This document shows positions 12,575 through 23,543 of a stretch of 41,283 nucleotides of DNA, piece after piece. This stretch comes from Bacteroidota bacterium (lineage in GTDB: Bacteria; Bacteroidota; Ignavibacteria; UBA10030). Positions within the stretch are counted from its first letter, which is position 1. Each line of letters begins with the position of its first letter. The stretch covers positions 1 to 41,283 of the forward strand of contig JADGQA010000004.1 in the NCBI GenBank assembly GCA_017882185.1, read 5' to 3'. The notes under the pieces were generated by a model. It saw only the letters and a program-made list of their open reading frames with translations. It had not been told where the DNA came from and did no database searches. A program made the translations under genes and the position numbers.

Positions 12575-13213
12575 TTGGGTCAAAAAACCAATCCAATCGG
12601 ATTTCGTCTCGGTGTCGTTCGCCAGTGGGATTCAAGCTGGTACGACGACAAAAGCTTTGCCGGAAAACTGCAGGAAGATCTCGTCATACGAAACTACATC
12701 CGGAACAGGCTGAAAAAAGCAGGGATTGCGAGAATCCAGATTGATCGGACCCCCAAGCGTGCTGTCCTGACGATTCACACGTCGCGCCCGGGAATCGTCA
12801 TCGGGAAGAGTGGAAAGGAAATTGCACAACTCGAAGAGGAATTGAAGAAAGTCACGTCCAAGGAAGTGAAAATTCTGATTCACGAGATTAAGCGGCCCGA
12901 GCTCGATGCTTCGCTTGCCGCCGAAGCCATTGCGGCGCAATTGGAAGGAAGGGTGTCATTCCGTCGTGCGATGAAGCAATCGATTACCGCTGCGATGAGG
13001 ATGGGTGCCGAAGGAATCCGTGTGAAATGCGGCGGTCGCCTCGGCGGGGCAGAAATTGCCAGAACCGAGCAATACAAGGAAGGGCGCATTCCGCTCCAGA
13101 CGTTGCGCGCGGATATTGATTATGCTGGCGCGACTGCCTTCACAATCTATGGAACGATCGGCGTCAAAGTCTGGATCTGCAAAGGCGAAATTCTTGGAAA
13201 CGCTTCAAAGTAA
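12575..13213 (+). CDS. rpsC: 30S ribosomal protein S3
   Basis: 212 aa, TTG start; [12 protein letters not shown]...[11 protein letters not shown]...[12 protein letters not shown]. Confidence 0.99.
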   Translation: MGQKTNPIGFRLGVVRQWDSSWYDDKSFAGKLQEDLVIRNYIRNRLKKAGIARIQIDRTPKRAVLTIHTSRPGIVIGKSGKEIAQLEEELKKVTSKEVKILIHEIKRPELDASLAAEAIAAQLEGRVSFRRAMKQSITAAMRMGAEGIRVKCGGRLGGAEIARTEQYKEGRIPLQTLRADIDYAGATAFTIYGTIGVKVWICKGEILGNASK

Positions 13214-13237
13214 GCAGGAGTCCGTACCGTTATGTTA

Positions 13238-13651
13238 ATGCCGAAGAGAGTAAAGTATCGAAAAACGCAACGTGGCCGGATGAGAGGCAAAGCGACACGC
13301 GGAGCGTCCGTCGCGTTTGGTGATTTTGGCCTGAAGGCCCTGGAACCAGGCTGGATTACACAGCGTCAAATCGAAGCTTCTCGTGTTGCGTTAACCCGCA
13401 TGATGAAGCGTGAAGGCAAGGTCTGGATTCGGATATTTCCAGACAAACCGGTCACGAAGAAACCTGCAGAGACTCGTATGGGAAGCGGCAAAGGAATCCC
13501 CGAATTCTGGGTGGCAGTCGTGAAACCCGGTCGGATTCTGTTTGAACTCGGCGGCATAACGAAGGAACTCGCGCAGGAGGCAATGAAACTTGCGGAACAC
13601 AAGCTTCCAATCAAGACCAAGTTCGTCACACGAATTGACTACGAAGGATAA
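13238..13651 (+). CDS. rplP: 50S ribosomal protein L16
   Basis: [22 protein letters not shown]...[25 protein letters not shown] track opens at 13232; MPKR start at 13238 preferred. Confidence 0.97.
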   Translation: MPKRVKYRKTQRGRMRGKATRGASVAFGDFGLKALEPGWITQRQIEASRVALTRMMKREGKVWIRIFPDKPVTKKPAETRMGSGKGIPEFWVAVVKPGRILFELGGITKELAQEAMKLAEHKLPIKTKFVTRIDYEG

Positions 13652-13678
13652 TGAAGATTTTGGCAGCACGAGGAACGC

Positions 13679-13912
13679 ATGAAAGCATTTGAATTTCGCA
13701 AACTCTCAGACGTGGAGTTGAGAAAGAGAATTCAGGAAGAACAAGACAGTCTTTCTCACCTGAAATTCCAGAGCGTAATCGGCCAAATCCAAAATCCGAT
13801 GAAGATAAGTCAAATCAAAAGGGACATTGCCAGGATGAGGACGATCCTGCGCCAGCGCGAATTTGAACAGGCTCCCCAGCCTGTCGCCACGAATACAGAG
13901 AAAGTTCAATAA
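13679..13912 (+). CDS. rpmC: 50S ribosomal protein L29
   Basis: 77 aa; FRKLSDVELRKRIQEEQDSLSHLKFQSVIGQIQNPMKISQIKRDIARMRTIL. Confidence 0.95.
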   Translation: MKAFEFRKLSDVELRKRIQEEQDSLSHLKFQSVIGQIQNPMKISQIKRDIARMRTILRQREFEQAPQPVATNTEKVQ

Positions 13913-13921
13913 CCAGAGTCT

Positions 13922-14203
13922 ATGACTACACAACCGGCAACAGAAGCGGAAGCACGCAATCAGCGCAAGACAAGAATTGGCAGGGTCGTGAGCAACAAAA
14001 TGCAGAAGAGCATCGTTGTGTCGATCGAGCGCAGAATTGCTCATCCGCTGTATAAGAAGTATTTCCGTCGTACGACGACACTGATGGCCCACGATGAAAA
14101 GCGGGAAGCGGGGATCGGAGACGTTGTGAAGATTATGGAAACGCGACCATTGAGCAGCCGAAAACGTTGGCGATTGGTCAAGATTCTTGAGAAAGCAAAG
14201 TAA
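13922..14203 (+). CDS. rpsQ: 30S ribosomal protein S17
   Basis: 93 aa; [34 protein letters not shown]...[16 protein letters not shown]. Confidence 0.98.
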   Translation: MTTQPATEAEARNQRKTRIGRVVSNKMQKSIVVSIERRIAHPLYKKYFRRTTTLMAHDEKREAGIGDVVKIMETRPLSSRKRWRLVKILEKAK

Positions 14204-14221
14204 CCAAATCCAGGTGGTATT

Positions 14222-14590
14222 ATGATCCAGGAAGAAACGAATCTTGTTGTAGCTGACAACTCCGGGGCAAAGAAAATTCGCTGCATTCGGGTGTTGGGAG
14301 GCCACGATCGCCGCTACGCTGGCGTCGGCGACATGATCGTCGTCTCTGTAAAGAGTGCTATTCCGGGCGCACCTGTGAAGAAGGGTGAAGTATCGAGAGC
14401 GGTCGTAGTTCGTACCAAGAAAGAAATTCGTCGCAAAGACGGCTCCTACATCAGGTTCGACGAAAATGCGGCCGTGCTGTTGAATGCGCTGGGGGAACCC
14501 CGAGGAACGCGCATTTTTGGGCCCGTCGCCCGCGAATTGCGCGAGCGCCAATTCATGAAAATCATTTCACTAGCACCAGAGGTTCTTTAA
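14222..14590 (+). CDS. rplN: 50S ribosomal protein L14
   Basis: 122 aa; [27 protein letters not shown]...[23 protein letters not shown]. Confidence 0.99.
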   Translation: MIQEETNLVVADNSGAKKIRCIRVLGGHDRRYAGVGDMIVVSVKSAIPGAPVKKGEVSRAVVVRTKKEIRRKDGSYIRFDENAAVLLNALGEPRGTRIFGPVARELRERQFMKIISLAPEVL

Positions 14591-14596
14591 ACGACT

Positions 14597-14932
14597 ATGG
14601 GACGAAGTTTACACGTACATAAGAATGACATGGTGGTGATTATTTCAGGCAACTCGAAAGGGAAGCAGGGAAAGGTCCTGAAAGTCTATCCAAACGATCA
14701 AACCGTGATCGTCGAGAACGTGAATATTGTAAAAAGACACACGAAGCCGTCGCAGAGTAACCCGAAGGGTGGCATTGTGCAGAAGGAGGGCCCGATTCAG
14801 GTTTCGAATGTAATGGTGATCGATCCAAAGACCGGCAAACCGACAAAGATCGGCTATGCGCACGTTACAGATCCTACAAGCGGCAGACGAAAGACAATGC
14901 GAGTCAGCCGAAAAACCGGCGAGATGTTCTAG
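14597..14932 (+). CDS. rplX: 50S ribosomal protein L24
   Basis: 111 aa; KNDMVVIISGNSKGKQGKVLKVYP (KOW motif), PKGGIVQKEGPIQVSNVMVIDP. Confidence 0.98.
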   Translation: MGRSLHVHKNDMVVIISGNSKGKQGKVLKVYPNDQTVIVENVNIVKRHTKPSQSNPKGGIVQKEGPIQVSNVMVIDPKTGKPTKIGYAHVTDPTSGRRKTMRVSRKTGEMF

Positions 14933-14946
14933 GAACCAGATAAACT

Positions 14947-15630
14947 ATGGCGAAAGAGAAAGCACAAGGTAAGGCACAAGGCAAAGCCCCCAAAGGAGAC
15001 AAAGCGGTTGCTGAAAAGCAGGCCGCAGGTGTGCAGGAAAAGGGAGTCCCCGCACGACTTCGAGAGCGATACAGACGAGATGTCATCGCTTCGTTGATGA
15101 AGCGCTTTAGCTATAAGAGTCCGATGCAGGTTCCGCGGCTCGAAAAAATAGCTGTCAACATGGGTGTCGGTATTGCAACGCAGGATCCAAAGGTCCTCGA
15201 CGTTGCAGTGAAAGAACTTGAGGCCATTACGGGCCAAAAAGTTGCCATTACGAAATCGAAGAAGGCAATATCCAATTTTAAGCTTCGCGAGAATCTGCCC
15301 ATCGGATGCCGGGTTACCCTGCGCAGGGATAAGATGTATGAGTTCCTCGACCGCCTTATCAGTGTTGCGCTTCCGCGCGTGCGTGACTTCAAGGGTGTCC
15401 CGGACAAGTCGTTCGATGGCCACGGTAACTTTACGCTCGGCATCAAAGAACAAATCATCTTCCCTGAGATTGATGCCGACAGGATCACCCGTGTGAGCGG
15501 CATGGATATTACGCTCGTAACAACGGCGAAGACCGATGCCGAGGCGTATGAGCTGTTGAAAGAGCTTGGCATGCCGTTTGTGAAGCGACAGGAAGTTGTA
15601 CAGACTCCAACCACCGCAAGACCACAATAG
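14947..15630 (+). CDS. rplE: 50S ribosomal protein L5 with low-complexity N-terminal extension
   Basis: 227 aa; core starts at ~[41 protein letters not shown], preceded by ~35 aa Lys/Ala/Gly/Gln-rich segment. Confidence 0.97.
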   Translation: MAKEKAQGKAQGKAPKGDKAVAEKQAAGVQEKGVPARLRERYRRDVIASLMKRFSYKSPMQVPRLEKIAVNMGVGIATQDPKVLDVAVKELEAITGQKVAITKSKKAISNFKLRENLPIGCRVTLRRDKMYEFLDRLISVALPRVRDFKGVPDKSFDGHGNFTLGIKEQIIFPEIDADRITRVSGMDITLVTTAKTDAEAYELLKELGMPFVKRQEVVQTPTTARPQ

Positions 15631-15645
15631 AATGAAGGAGACGGT

Positions 15646-15831
15646 TTGGCACGTTTAGCAATGATCGTCAAGGCGAAAAGAACGCCAAAGTACAAAGTGA
15701 GACAGCACAACCGGTGCGGGATCTGTGGAAGGCCCAGAGCATATTATCGAAAATTCGGGGTCTGCAGAATCTGCTTCCGAAACCTCGCTCTTGATGGGAA
15801 AATCCCGGGCGTTCGCAAAGCAAGCTGGTAA
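15646..15831 (+). CDS. rpsN: 30S ribosomal protein S14, zinc-binding (type Z)
   Basis: 61 aa, TTG start; [38 protein letters not shown]. Confidence 0.98.
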   Translation: MARLAMIVKAKRTPKYKVRQHNRCGICGRPRAYYRKFGVCRICFRNLALDGKIPGVRKASW

Positions 15832-15869
15832 ATCATTCACGAATTCAACAACCGAAGAAAGCTTGTACG

Positions 15870-16265
15870 ATGTCAGTTACTGATCCAGTCGCCGATTTGT
15901 TAACACGAATTCGCAATGCCTGCCGGGCAAAGCACCGCCGTGTTGATGTTCCTTCGTCCACGCTCAAAGGCGCGGTCGTCAAGATTCTTTTGGAGCAGAA
16001 ATACATTGCCAACTACGCGGTTCTGACCGACGGCAAACAGGGGATTCTTCGAATAAATCTGAAGTATCACGAGGGAAAGCCGGTGATCCAGGGCCTCCGA
16101 CGCGTGAGCAAGCCGGGCCTTCGCCAATACCGCGGAAAAGATGATCTCCCGCGCGTTTTAGGAGGATTGGGTACAGTGATCGTCTCGACGTCAAAGGGCG
16201 TCATGACAGGGGCGCAAGCAAAAAAAGATAACGTCGGCGGAGAAGTTCTCGCCTATGTTTGGTAG
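15870..16265 (+). CDS. rpsH: 30S ribosomal protein S8
   Basis: 131 aa; DPVADLLTRIRNACRAKHRRVDVPSS...ISTSKGVMTGAQAKKDNVGGEVLAYVW. Confidence 0.98.
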   Translation: MSVTDPVADLLTRIRNACRAKHRRVDVPSSTLKGAVVKILLEQKYIANYAVLTDGKQGILRINLKYHEGKPVIQGLRRVSKPGLRQYRGKDDLPRVLGGLGTVIVSTSKGVMTGAQAKKDNVGGEVLAYVW

Positions 16266-16298
16266 AAGTAATAGAGTACTTCTGAAAGGAATCGAAGC

Positions 16299-16850
16299 GT
16301 GTCGCGAATAGGTCGTAAACCAGTCCAAATTCCAAAAGGCGTAACCGTCATGAGCACGGACGGGACTGTTTCGGTCAAAGGACCGAAAGGCGAATTGTCC
16401 GCAAAAGTTCATCCGAATGTATCGATCAAGGTGGAAACCGAAAAAGCGCTGGTTTCCCGCGCGTCGGACTCAAAAAAGGATCGGGCGTTGCACGGCTTGT
16501 GGAGAGCACTCGTCCAGAACATGGTCGTTGGAGTCACGCAAGGTTACAGCAAGAAACTTGAAATAGTCGGTGTGGGGTATCGCGCGGAACTTAAAGGGAA
16601 GAAACTTCAGCTTCAGATAGGATACAGCCACCCGATTCTCTTTAGTCCGCCGGAAGGCATCAAGATCGAGGTGCCTGCGCAGACGAACATCACCATTTCG
16701 GGCGTTGACAAACAATTAGTGGGACTTGTTGCTGCGAAAATCCGTTCCTTCCGACAGCCTGAACCGTACAAAGGAAAGGGCATTAAGTACGAAGGTGAAT
16801 ACATTCGCCGCAAAGCAGGAAAGGCGGCTGCGACGGCCGCTACAAAGTAG
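16299..16850 (+). CDS. rplF: 50S ribosomal protein L6
   Basis: 183 aa; MSRIGRKPVQIPKGV...PEPYKGKGIKYEGEYIRRKAGKA. Confidence 0.99.
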   Translation: MSRIGRKPVQIPKGVTVMSTDGTVSVKGPKGELSAKVHPNVSIKVETEKALVSRASDSKKDRALHGLWRALVQNMVVGVTQGYSKKLEIVGVGYRAELKGKKLQLQIGYSHPILFSPPEGIKIEVPAQTNITISGVDKQLVGLVAAKIRSFRQPEPYKGKGIKYEGEYIRRKAGKAAATAATK

Positions 16851-16881
16851 TTATAGTACTTGTTAAGGAAATGGTAAAGCT

Positions 16882-17250
16882 ATGATTAAGAAAAACATAC
16901 GAGAACGACTTCTCAAGAAGAAAGCGAGAATCAGGAAAAAGATCTCGGGCACTCCTGAACGCCCTCGTTTTACCGTGTATCGCAGTCAGAAACACATCTA
17001 TGCCCAGATTATCGATGATGTGGCTGGAAAAACGCTCGTCACGGCATCGACGCGTTCGAAGGATCTGAAAGAAGAGGTTACAAAAGTGAAATCGCCGATC
17101 GCCGTATGCAAGTTGATCGGCATGGCGACAGCAAAGAAGGCCCTTGAGAAAAATATCCATGAAGTCGTGTTCGACCGTAATGGTTATCTCTACCACGGAC
17201 GCGTCAAAGCCATCGCTGATGGTGCACGCGAAGCCGGACTGAAGTTCTAA
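16882..17250 (+). CDS. rplR: 50S ribosomal protein L18
   Basis: 122 aa; [24 protein letters not shown]...[28 protein letters not shown]. Confidence 0.98.
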   Translation: MIKKNIRERLLKKKARIRKKISGTPERPRFTVYRSQKHIYAQIIDDVAGKTLVTASTRSKDLKEEVTKVKSPIAVCKLIGMATAKKALEKNIHEVVFDRNGYLYHGRVKAIADGAREAGLKF

Positions 17251-17286
17251 ACGAATAGTTCATTCTATCTACCTAAGACATCGAGT

Positions 17287-17787
17287 ATGGGAAAAATCAG
17301 AGCCAGCGAACACGAACTGAAAGACAGGCTTGTTCACGTCAACAGAGTTGCCAAGGTCGTCAAAGGCGGTCGTCGATTCAGTTTCAATGCTATTGTCGTT
17401 GTGGGAGACGGTAATGGCCACGTCGGTATCGGTCTCGGCAAAGCAAATGAAGTCGCAGATGCCATAGCCAAGGGTATTGACGACGCGAAGAAGAATGTGG
17501 TAACAGTGACGCTGTTCAGAGGCACGATACCGCACGAGGTCGTCGGCAAATTTGGTGCGGGCAAAGTTCTTCTGAAACCGGCAACTCCCGGTACTGGCCT
17601 CATAGCTGGCGGCGGTGTGCGAGCCGTTCTCGAATCCGCGGGCATCAAGGATGTGTTGACGAAACAATTGGGTTCTCCGAATCCCCACAATGTGGTAAAA
17701 GCAACGATGAAGGCTCTCCTATCGCTTGCGGATCCAAAAACAATGGCAAAGCGCCGTGGGATCACGCTTCAGGAGCTGTTTCAATAA
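17287..17787 (+). CDS. rpsE: 30S ribosomal protein S5
   Basis: 166 aa; [42 protein letters not shown]...[12 protein letters not shown]. Confidence 0.99.
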   Translation: MGKIRASEHELKDRLVHVNRVAKVVKGGRRFSFNAIVVVGDGNGHVGIGLGKANEVADAIAKGIDDAKKNVVTVTLFRGTIPHEVVGKFGAGKVLLKPATPGTGLIAGGGVRAVLESAGIKDVLTKQLGSPNPHNVVKATMKALLSLADPKTMAKRRGITLQELFQ

Positions 17788-17807
17788 TATTATCGTGAGC
17801 ATCGAAC

Positions 17808-17999
17808 ATGGCAGAGGCTAAGAAAATCAAGATTACGCAAACTCGAAGCGTTATTGACCAACTCGAGAATGCCAAACGGACGATCAAGGCACTCGGTCTT
17901 GGACGACCGAACTATACAGTGACCAAGAGGGATACTCCACAGATTAGAGGGTTGATCAATGCCGTCCGTCATATGGTGAAAGTTGAAGAGGTGAAATGA
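17808..17999 (+). CDS. rpmD: 50S ribosomal protein L30
   Basis: 63 aa; [56 protein letters not shown]. Confidence 0.96.
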   Translation: MAEAKKIKITQTRSVIDQLENAKRTIKALGLGRPNYTVTKRDTPQIRGLINAVRHMVKVEEVK

Positions 18000-18463
18000 T
18001 GACACCGTCGATCCTAAGTAATCTTACCCCTGCGAAGGGATCCCGAAAAAAGACGAAGAGAATAGGTCGAGGTCAGGGATCTGGCGACGGTGGGACGGCG
18101 ACGAAAGGCCATAAAGGAGCGAAATCCCGTTCCGGACACAAATTCAAGCTGTGGTTCGAAGGCGGGCAGATGCCCCTTACTCGGCGTGTCCCGAAGTTTG
18201 GATTCACTTCGCGGAACAGGGTTGAGCAACAGGTAATAAACCTCAGTATGCTGGAGGATCTGGTGGCGAAGAAACGTATTGAGGTGGTCGTGACACCAGA
18301 AGCACTTTATAATGCCGGCGCAATTTCGAAGAAAAATAAACCGGTGAAGATTCTCGGCGATGGGGAACTCAAATCGAAACTTCAGATTAGCGCGCATGCA
18401 TTCAGCAAATCTGCCAAAACGAAGATAGAAGCCGCCGGCGGCACCGCGACGGTACTGTCATAA
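17996..18463 (+). CDS. rplO: 50S ribosomal protein L15
   Basis: 155 aa; [41 protein letters not shown]; 4-nt overlap with rpmD stop. Confidence 0.97.
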   Translation: MMTPSILSNLTPAKGSRKKTKRIGRGQGSGDGGTATKGHKGAKSRSGHKFKLWFEGGQMPLTRRVPKFGFTSRNRVEQQVINLSMLEDLVAKKRIEVVVTPEALYNAGAISKKNKPVKILGDGELKSKLQISAHAFSKSAKTKIEAAGGTATVLS

Positions 18464-18478
18464 TCCAGACGCTAACGA

Positions 18479-19819
18479 ATGAGTAAGATTACCGAGACAG
18501 TCACAAACGTTTTTAAGATCAAAGAATTGCGGGATCGGTTGTTGTTCACGGCAGCCCTCCTTGTCATAGTCCGAATTGGGTCGCACGTCACGTTGCCCGG
18601 CGTCGATGCGAGGCTGGTCGCAGAAAGCGTACGGCGCGGCACAGAAGGTGGTTTGCTCGGGCTTTACGACTTGTTCGTAGGCGGGGCGTTCAGCAATGCC
18701 GCGATATTTGCACTCGGTATCATGCCGTACATCTCGTCTTCGATTGTTATCCAGCTGATGGGAGCTGTGATTCCGTACTTCCAGAAACTCCAGAAGGAGG
18801 GCGAAGATGGACGGAAGAAAATCACTCAGTACACGCGGTATGGGACCGTGTTGATCTCTGCCCTGCAAGCGAGCGGTGTTGTTATCAAGCTTGTTCGGAC
18901 GGTGACACCTGGCGGCCCGATTGTCCCGATTGAAGTGCAGGGCATCGGATTCGCATTAAGCACGGTCATCTTTCTTACCGCAGGTACAATATTCATGATG
19001 TGGCTGGGCGAGCAGATCGATGAACGCGGAATAGGAAATGGCATTTCGTTGATCATTTTTATCGGCATCATAGCAAGATTTCCAAACGCGGTCTTTAATG
19101 AATGGGAACTGATTTTGGGCGGTGCGCGAAACCCAATCATCGAGATCGTAATCCTCGGCCTCATGGCTGTCATCGTTGCGCTCGTTGTTCTGGTCACGCA
19201 AGGCACACGCAGAATTCCCGTACAGTATGCCAAACGGGTAGTAGGACGCAAAGTCTATGGCGGAGTCACTCAATATATCCCATTGCGCGTCAATACAGCA
19301 GGCGTCATGCCGATCATATTTGCACAGGCGATTATGTTCGTGCCGCAAATTATTTTCTCATTCTTCCCGGACAGCGAGTTTATTTCTGAATTGAATAACA
19401 ATTGGTTCAATCAATCTTCCTGGGCCTATTCGGTTGTCTACGGACTGACGATTGTCTTCTTTACGTATTTCTATACGGCCATTGCATTCAACCCGAAAGA
19501 TGTTGCGGACACGATGAAGAAACAGGGCGGTTTTATCCCAGGTATTCGGCCCGGAACTCATACGTCAGATTTTGTCGACAATATTTTGACCAAGATCACT
19601 CTTCCGGGATCCATATTTCTTGCCCTTGTTGCGATTCTTCCGACAGCGTTGATCAGGGCTGGAATCTCGCCGAACTTCGCATCGTTTTTCGGTGGCACGA
19701 GTCTTTTGATTCTTGTGGGTGTCGCTCTGGATACCCTTCAACAAGTTGAATCGCATCTGCTGATGCGCCACTACGACGGCTTCATGAAGAGTGGCAAGTT
19801 GAGGGGTCGGCGCGGTTAG
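18479..19819 (+). CDS. secY: Protein translocase subunit SecY
   Basis: 446 aa, multi-spanning; FKIKELRDRLLFTAALLVIVRIGSHVTLPGVD...GGFIPGIRPG...VESHLLMRHYDGFMKSGKLRGRRG. Confidence 0.98.
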   Translation: MSKITETVTNVFKIKELRDRLLFTAALLVIVRIGSHVTLPGVDARLVAESVRRGTEGGLLGLYDLFVGGAFSNAAIFALGIMPYISSSIVIQLMGAVIPYFQKLQKEGEDGRKKITQYTRYGTVLISALQASGVVIKLVRTVTPGGPIVPIEVQGIGFALSTVIFLTAGTIFMMWLGEQIDERGIGNGISLIIFIGIIARFPNAVFNEWELILGGARNPIIEIVILGLMAVIVALVVLVTQGTRRIPVQYAKRVVGRKVYGGVTQYIPLRVNTAGVMPIIFAQAIMFVPQIIFSFFPDSEFISELNNNWFNQSSWAYSVVYGLTIVFFTYFYTAIAFNPKDVADTMKKQGGFIPGIRPGTHTSDFVDNILTKITLPGSIFLALVAILPTALIRAGISPNFASFFGGTSLLILVGVALDTLQQVESHLLMRHYDGFMKSGKLRGRRG

Positions 19820-19833
19820 TGTGCGTCAAGGCG

Positions 19834-20592
19834 ATGATCCAACTCAAGACGAAACGTGAGATTGAGCTGATCCGTGAAAGTTGTAAGATTGTTGCAGAAG
19901 TGCTCAAGCTCGTTGGAGCACAGATCAGACCGGGAGTAACAACCCTGGTTCTCGACAAACTTGCAGAGGACTACATCAGGACGTTCGGCGGTCTGCCGGC
20001 GTTCAAGGGTTACGGGAGTCAGAAGAATAATCTGTTTCCTGCAACTCTCTGCACATCGATTGATTCGGCGGTTGTCCACGGGATTCCGAGCAAGAGAATG
20101 TTGAAAGAGGGGGAAATCGTGTCGATCGATGTTGGCGTGAAGAAGGAGGGTTACTTCGGCGATGGCGCATGGACGTTTCCCGTGGGCGAAATCTCGACAG
20201 AAAAGCAGCGATTGCTCAAGGTAACCGAGGAGTCGCTCTGCAAAGGGATCGAGAAAGCAACGGTGGGCAATCGAGTGCACGACATTTCCTTCGCCGTACA
20301 GTCGTATGTTGAGACAAATGGATTTTCGGTTGTGCGGGAGCTTGTGGGTCATGGAGTCGGCAAGGAGTTGCACGAACCACCCAACGTCCCAAACTTCGGG
20401 AAACCGGGAACGGGTCCGGAACTGAAGAACGGCATGACGCTGGCAATCGAGCCGATGGTCAATTGCGGTGGCTATCAGGTCAATATGGAATCCGATGGTT
20501 GGACGGTTGTGACGCGTGACGGGCTTCCGTCGGCACATTTTGAACATACGATCGCGATTGTTGATGGGAAGCCGGAGATACTAACGCAGTGA
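19834..20592 (+). CDS. map: Methionine aminopeptidase type I
   Basis: [24 protein letters not shown]...[34 protein letters not shown]...[20 protein letters not shown]. Track opens at GTG 19819; ATG 19834 likelier. Confidence 0.96.
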   Translation: MIQLKTKREIELIRESCKIVAEVLKLVGAQIRPGVTTLVLDKLAEDYIRTFGGLPAFKGYGSQKNNLFPATLCTSIDSAVVHGIPSKRMLKEGEIVSIDVGVKKEGYFGDGAWTFPVGEISTEKQRLLKVTEESLCKGIEKATVGNRVHDISFAVQSYVETNGFSVVRELVGHGVGKELHEPPNVPNFGKPGTGPELKNGMTLAIEPMVNCGGYQVNMESDGWTVVTRDGLPSAHFEHTIAIVDGKPEILTQ

Positions 20593-20599
20593 TCGGTCT

Positions 20600-20818
20600 A
20601 TGGCCAAACAAGGTCCAATAAAAGTCGATGGTGTGATCACGGAAACACTTCCGAATGCGAGCTTTCAAGTGAAGTTGGACAATGGAGTGGAGATTCTGGC
20701 ACACATTTCCGGAAAAATGAGGATGCATTATATAAAGATCCTCGTGGGTGATCGCGTCACAGTGGAGATGTCGCCCTACGATCTCTCGAAAGGTCGCATC
20801 ACGTATCGGTACAAATAG
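20600..20818 (+). CDS. infA: Translation initiation factor IF-1
   Basis: 72 aa; [64 protein letters not shown]. Confidence 0.98.
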   Translation: MAKQGPIKVDGVITETLPNASFQVKLDNGVEILAHISGKMRMHYIKILVGDRVTVEMSPYDLSKGRITYRYK

Positions 20819-20832
20819 AGAAGAGAAACCCA

Positions 20833-20946
20833 ATGAAAGTACGTTCGTCTGTAAAGAAGATTTGTGAAAACTGCAAGATCATCCGCCGCAAGGGTGTTGT
20901 GCGCGTGATATGCAAAAACCCAAAGCACAAACAACGGCAGGGCTAA
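20833..20946 (+). CDS. rpmJ: 50S ribosomal protein L36, zinc-binding form
   Basis: Read from sequence (absent from ORF track): [37 protein letters not shown], 37 aa. Confidence 0.97.
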   Translation: MKVRSSVKKICENCKIIRRKGVVRVICKNPKHKQRQG

Positions 20947-20968
20947 CTCGTTATAAGGAGAAATCTCA

Positions 20969-21352
20969 GTGGCTCGTATTGCGGGAGTAGATTTACCGAA
21001 AAACAAACGTTCCGAGATCGGGTTAACGTATATCTACGGAATTGGTCGTTCGACCGCTCAAAGCATTCTGACCAAGGCGAAGATCGACTATAATAAGAAA
21101 ATTGGCGAGTTGTCGGATGAGGAAGTCGCTTCGATTCGCTCGATCATTCAGTCGGATGCGAAGGTTGAGGGCGCGCTGCGGAGTGATGTGCAGATGAATA
21201 TCAAGCGCCTCACCGACATCGGCTGCTACCGTGGTCTTCGTCACCGCAAGGGACTTCCGGTGCGGGGACAACGGACGCGCACGAATGCGCGAACGCGCAA
21301 GGGCAAGAGAAGAACAGTTGCCGGCAAGAAGAAGGCGCTGGAGAAGAAGTAA
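20969..21352 (+). CDS. rpsM: 30S ribosomal protein S13
   Basis: 127 aa, GTG start; [34 protein letters not shown]...[23 protein letters not shown]. Confidence 0.99.
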   Translation: MARIAGVDLPKNKRSEIGLTYIYGIGRSTAQSILTKAKIDYNKKIGELSDEEVASIRSIIQSDAKVEGALRSDVQMNIKRLTDIGCYRGLRHRKGLPVRGQRTRTNARTRKGKRRTVAGKKKALEKK

Positions 21353-21395
21353 GACCGTTAGTCACGATTGAGCATTCATTTGGAGGATATTGTCT

Positions 21396-21794
21396 TTGGC
21401 AAAACAGGTAGCGGCACCCGTAACAAAAAAGAAAAAGAAAGTCCATGTTGATTCCAACGGCAAGGCGTTCATCAAAGCCACGTTCAACAACACCATTGTG
21501 ACCTTGACTGATACGTACGGGAACACTATTGCCTGGTCAACATCCGGAAAGAACGGTTTCAAGGGATCCCGCAAGAGTACGCCGTTTGCCGCTCAAGTCG
21601 CAGCCGAGGCTGCGGCAAAAGAGGCTCATGATTTGGGTCTACGGCGGGTTGAAGTCTTTATCAAAGGACCCGGAGGTGGTCGTGAGGCAGCCGTCCGATC
21701 TCTGCAGACCGCAGGACTTGAGGTGACGATGATACGGGACATAACGCCAATTCCGCACAACGGATGTCGTCCGGCCAAGCGCCGACGCGTGTAA
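21396..21794 (+). CDS. rpsK: 30S ribosomal protein S11
   Basis: [45 protein letters not shown]. Track opens at 21390; TTG 21396 has good SD (ggagg) spacing. Confidence 0.97.
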   Translation: MAKQVAAPVTKKKKKVHVDSNGKAFIKATFNNTIVTLTDTYGNTIAWSTSGKNGFKGSRKSTPFAAQVAAEAAAKEAHDLGLRRVEVFIKGPGGGREAAVRSLQTAGLEVTMIRDITPIPHNGCRPAKRRRV

Positions 21795-21827
21795 CGAACG
21801 TTTCAACTTTCTTAAATCAGGAGAACT

Positions 21828-22457
21828 ATGGGAAGATATATTGATGCCAGCTGCAAATTGTGCAGGCGGGAAAAGCAGAAACTTTTCCTCAAAGGCACCA
21901 AGTGTTATACCGATAAATGTCCAGTCGAACGACGCAATTATGCTCCTGGTCAGCATGGGCAATCACGACGTTCACGAATTTCCGAGTACGGCATTCAACT
22001 CCGTGAAAAGCAGAAGGTCCGCCGTCAGTACGGCGTGCTCGAGGCACAGTTTCGGAACTACTTTGAACGCGCGTCCAAAGCCACAGGCAGGACAGGAGAC
22101 ATGCTTGTGAAGACGCTGGAACGGAGATTTGACAACGTTCTGTACAGGATGGGTCTTGCGCCGTCGCGAAAGGCTGCACGCCAGCTTGTCCTTCACAGAC
22201 ATTTCCTGGTCAACAGTAAAATTGTCGACATTCCATCGTACCTCCTGAACCCCGGCGATGTCGTGCAAGTGCGTGACAAGAGCAAGAAACTCGAGGTCAT
22301 TCATTCATCGATGAAACGAATGAAAGACAACGCCATGCTTCCCTGGCTCAGTCTCGATAAGGCATCTATGTCTGGCACATTTCTCAATGTTCCGGAGCGG
22401 GCCGATGTTCCGCTGAATGCGAACGAACAACTCATCGTTGAGTTGTATTCGAAATAA
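21828..22457 (+). CDS. rpsD: 30S ribosomal protein S4, zinc-type (C+)
   Basis: 209 aa; CKLCRREKQKLFLKGTKCYTDKCPVERRNYAPGQHG...S4 domain RRFDNVLYRMGLAPSRKAARQLVLHRHFLVN. Confidence 0.98.
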   Translation: MGRYIDASCKLCRREKQKLFLKGTKCYTDKCPVERRNYAPGQHGQSRRSRISEYGIQLREKQKVRRQYGVLEAQFRNYFERASKATGRTGDMLVKTLERRFDNVLYRMGLAPSRKAARQLVLHRHFLVNSKIVDIPSYLLNPGDVVQVRDKSKKLEVIHSSMKRMKDNAMLPWLSLDKASMSGTFLNVPERADVPLNANEQLIVELYSK

Positions 22458-22531
22458 CGGTCAGGGGAGGTACTCCTGACAATCGATCAACGCAACGCAT
22501 ACAATTTGCAATTTGAGTGGGAATAAATACT

Positions 22532-23521
22532 ATGAGCACCACCTTGGTTCAAATGCCTGAAAGAATCGAACTTGAACAATCGTCCTCAACGCCGACATTC
22601 GGGCGGTTCTTCGTTCAACCCCTCGAGAAGGGATTCGGCGTCACTATTGGCAATTCATTCCGGAGAGTCCTGCTTTCTTCTCTTCCCGGCACGGCCATAA
22701 CGGCCATTCAAATTGCCGGCATACAGCACGAATTCTCGACTATTAAAGGAATGGTGGAGGATGTGGCCGATTTCATCCTCAACTTGAAACAGGTACGCAT
22801 CAAGGCTATCAACAAGAAGGCAACGAAAATCACAGTTTCGGTCAAAGGTCCGGGAGAATTCGTTGCCGCAGAGATTCAAAAATCCTCGCCCGAAATTGAG
22901 ATCCTGAATTCTGATCTCCATCTCGCATCCCTGAACAAAGATGCTAATTTTGATCTTGAACTACGTCTCGGTCGGGGAAAAGGCTACGTTCCGGCAGAAG
23001 AGAACAAATCGCCGGATCAGCCGCTCGGTATGATTGCGATCGATTCGATCTTCACGCCGATCAGAAATGTCAGATTCTTCGTGGAGCCGACAAGAGTCGG
23101 TGGTCAGACGGACTATGAGAAACTGATCCTGGAAATCGAAACTGATGGATCGATTTCTCCCGAGGATGGGCTGACGCACGCCGGCAAAATTCTGAGGGAT
23201 CACGTACAACTGTTCATCAATTTCGGCGCGGAACCTGAAGCAGAAAAGAGTGAAACCGAACAAGAGGCTGAAGTTGGCAGGGTTCGCAAGATCCTGAAGA
23301 TGTCCGTTGACGAGTTGGAGCTTTCCGTGCGTTCCCACAATTGTCTGCGTTCCGCCAATATCAAGACGCTGGCAGACCTTGTCCGGCGCAATGAATCGGA
23401 ACTTCTCAAATTCCGCAATTTTGGTCGCAAATCCCTCGCAGAACTTTCCCAGATTGTCGATGAATACGGATTGACGTTCGGGATGGATGTGGACAAGTAT
23501 CTCAAAGACGGAAACGAGTAA
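22532..23521 (+). CDS. rpoA: DNA-directed RNA polymerase subunit alpha
   Basis: FVQPLEKGFGVTIGNSFRRVLLSSLPGTAI; CTD ELELSVRSHNCLRSANIKTLADLVRRNESELLKFRNFGRKSLAEL. ATG 22532 preferred over track start 22517. Confidence 0.98.
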   Translation: MSTTLVQMPERIELEQSSSTPTFGRFFVQPLEKGFGVTIGNSFRRVLLSSLPGTAITAIQIAGIQHEFSTIKGMVEDVADFILNLKQVRIKAINKKATKITVSVKGPGEFVAAEIQKSSPEIEILNSDLHLASLNKDANFDLELRLGRGKGYVPAEENKSPDQPLGMIAIDSIFTPIRNVRFFVEPTRVGGQTDYEKLILEIETDGSISPEDGLTHAGKILRDHVQLFINFGAEPEAEKSETEQEAEVGRVRKILKMSVDELELSVRSHNCLRSANIKTLADLVRRNESELLKFRNFGRKSLAELSQIVDEYGLTFGMDVDKYLKDGNE

Positions 23522-23543
23522 ACGCTGAAAAGGAGTTGAATGC

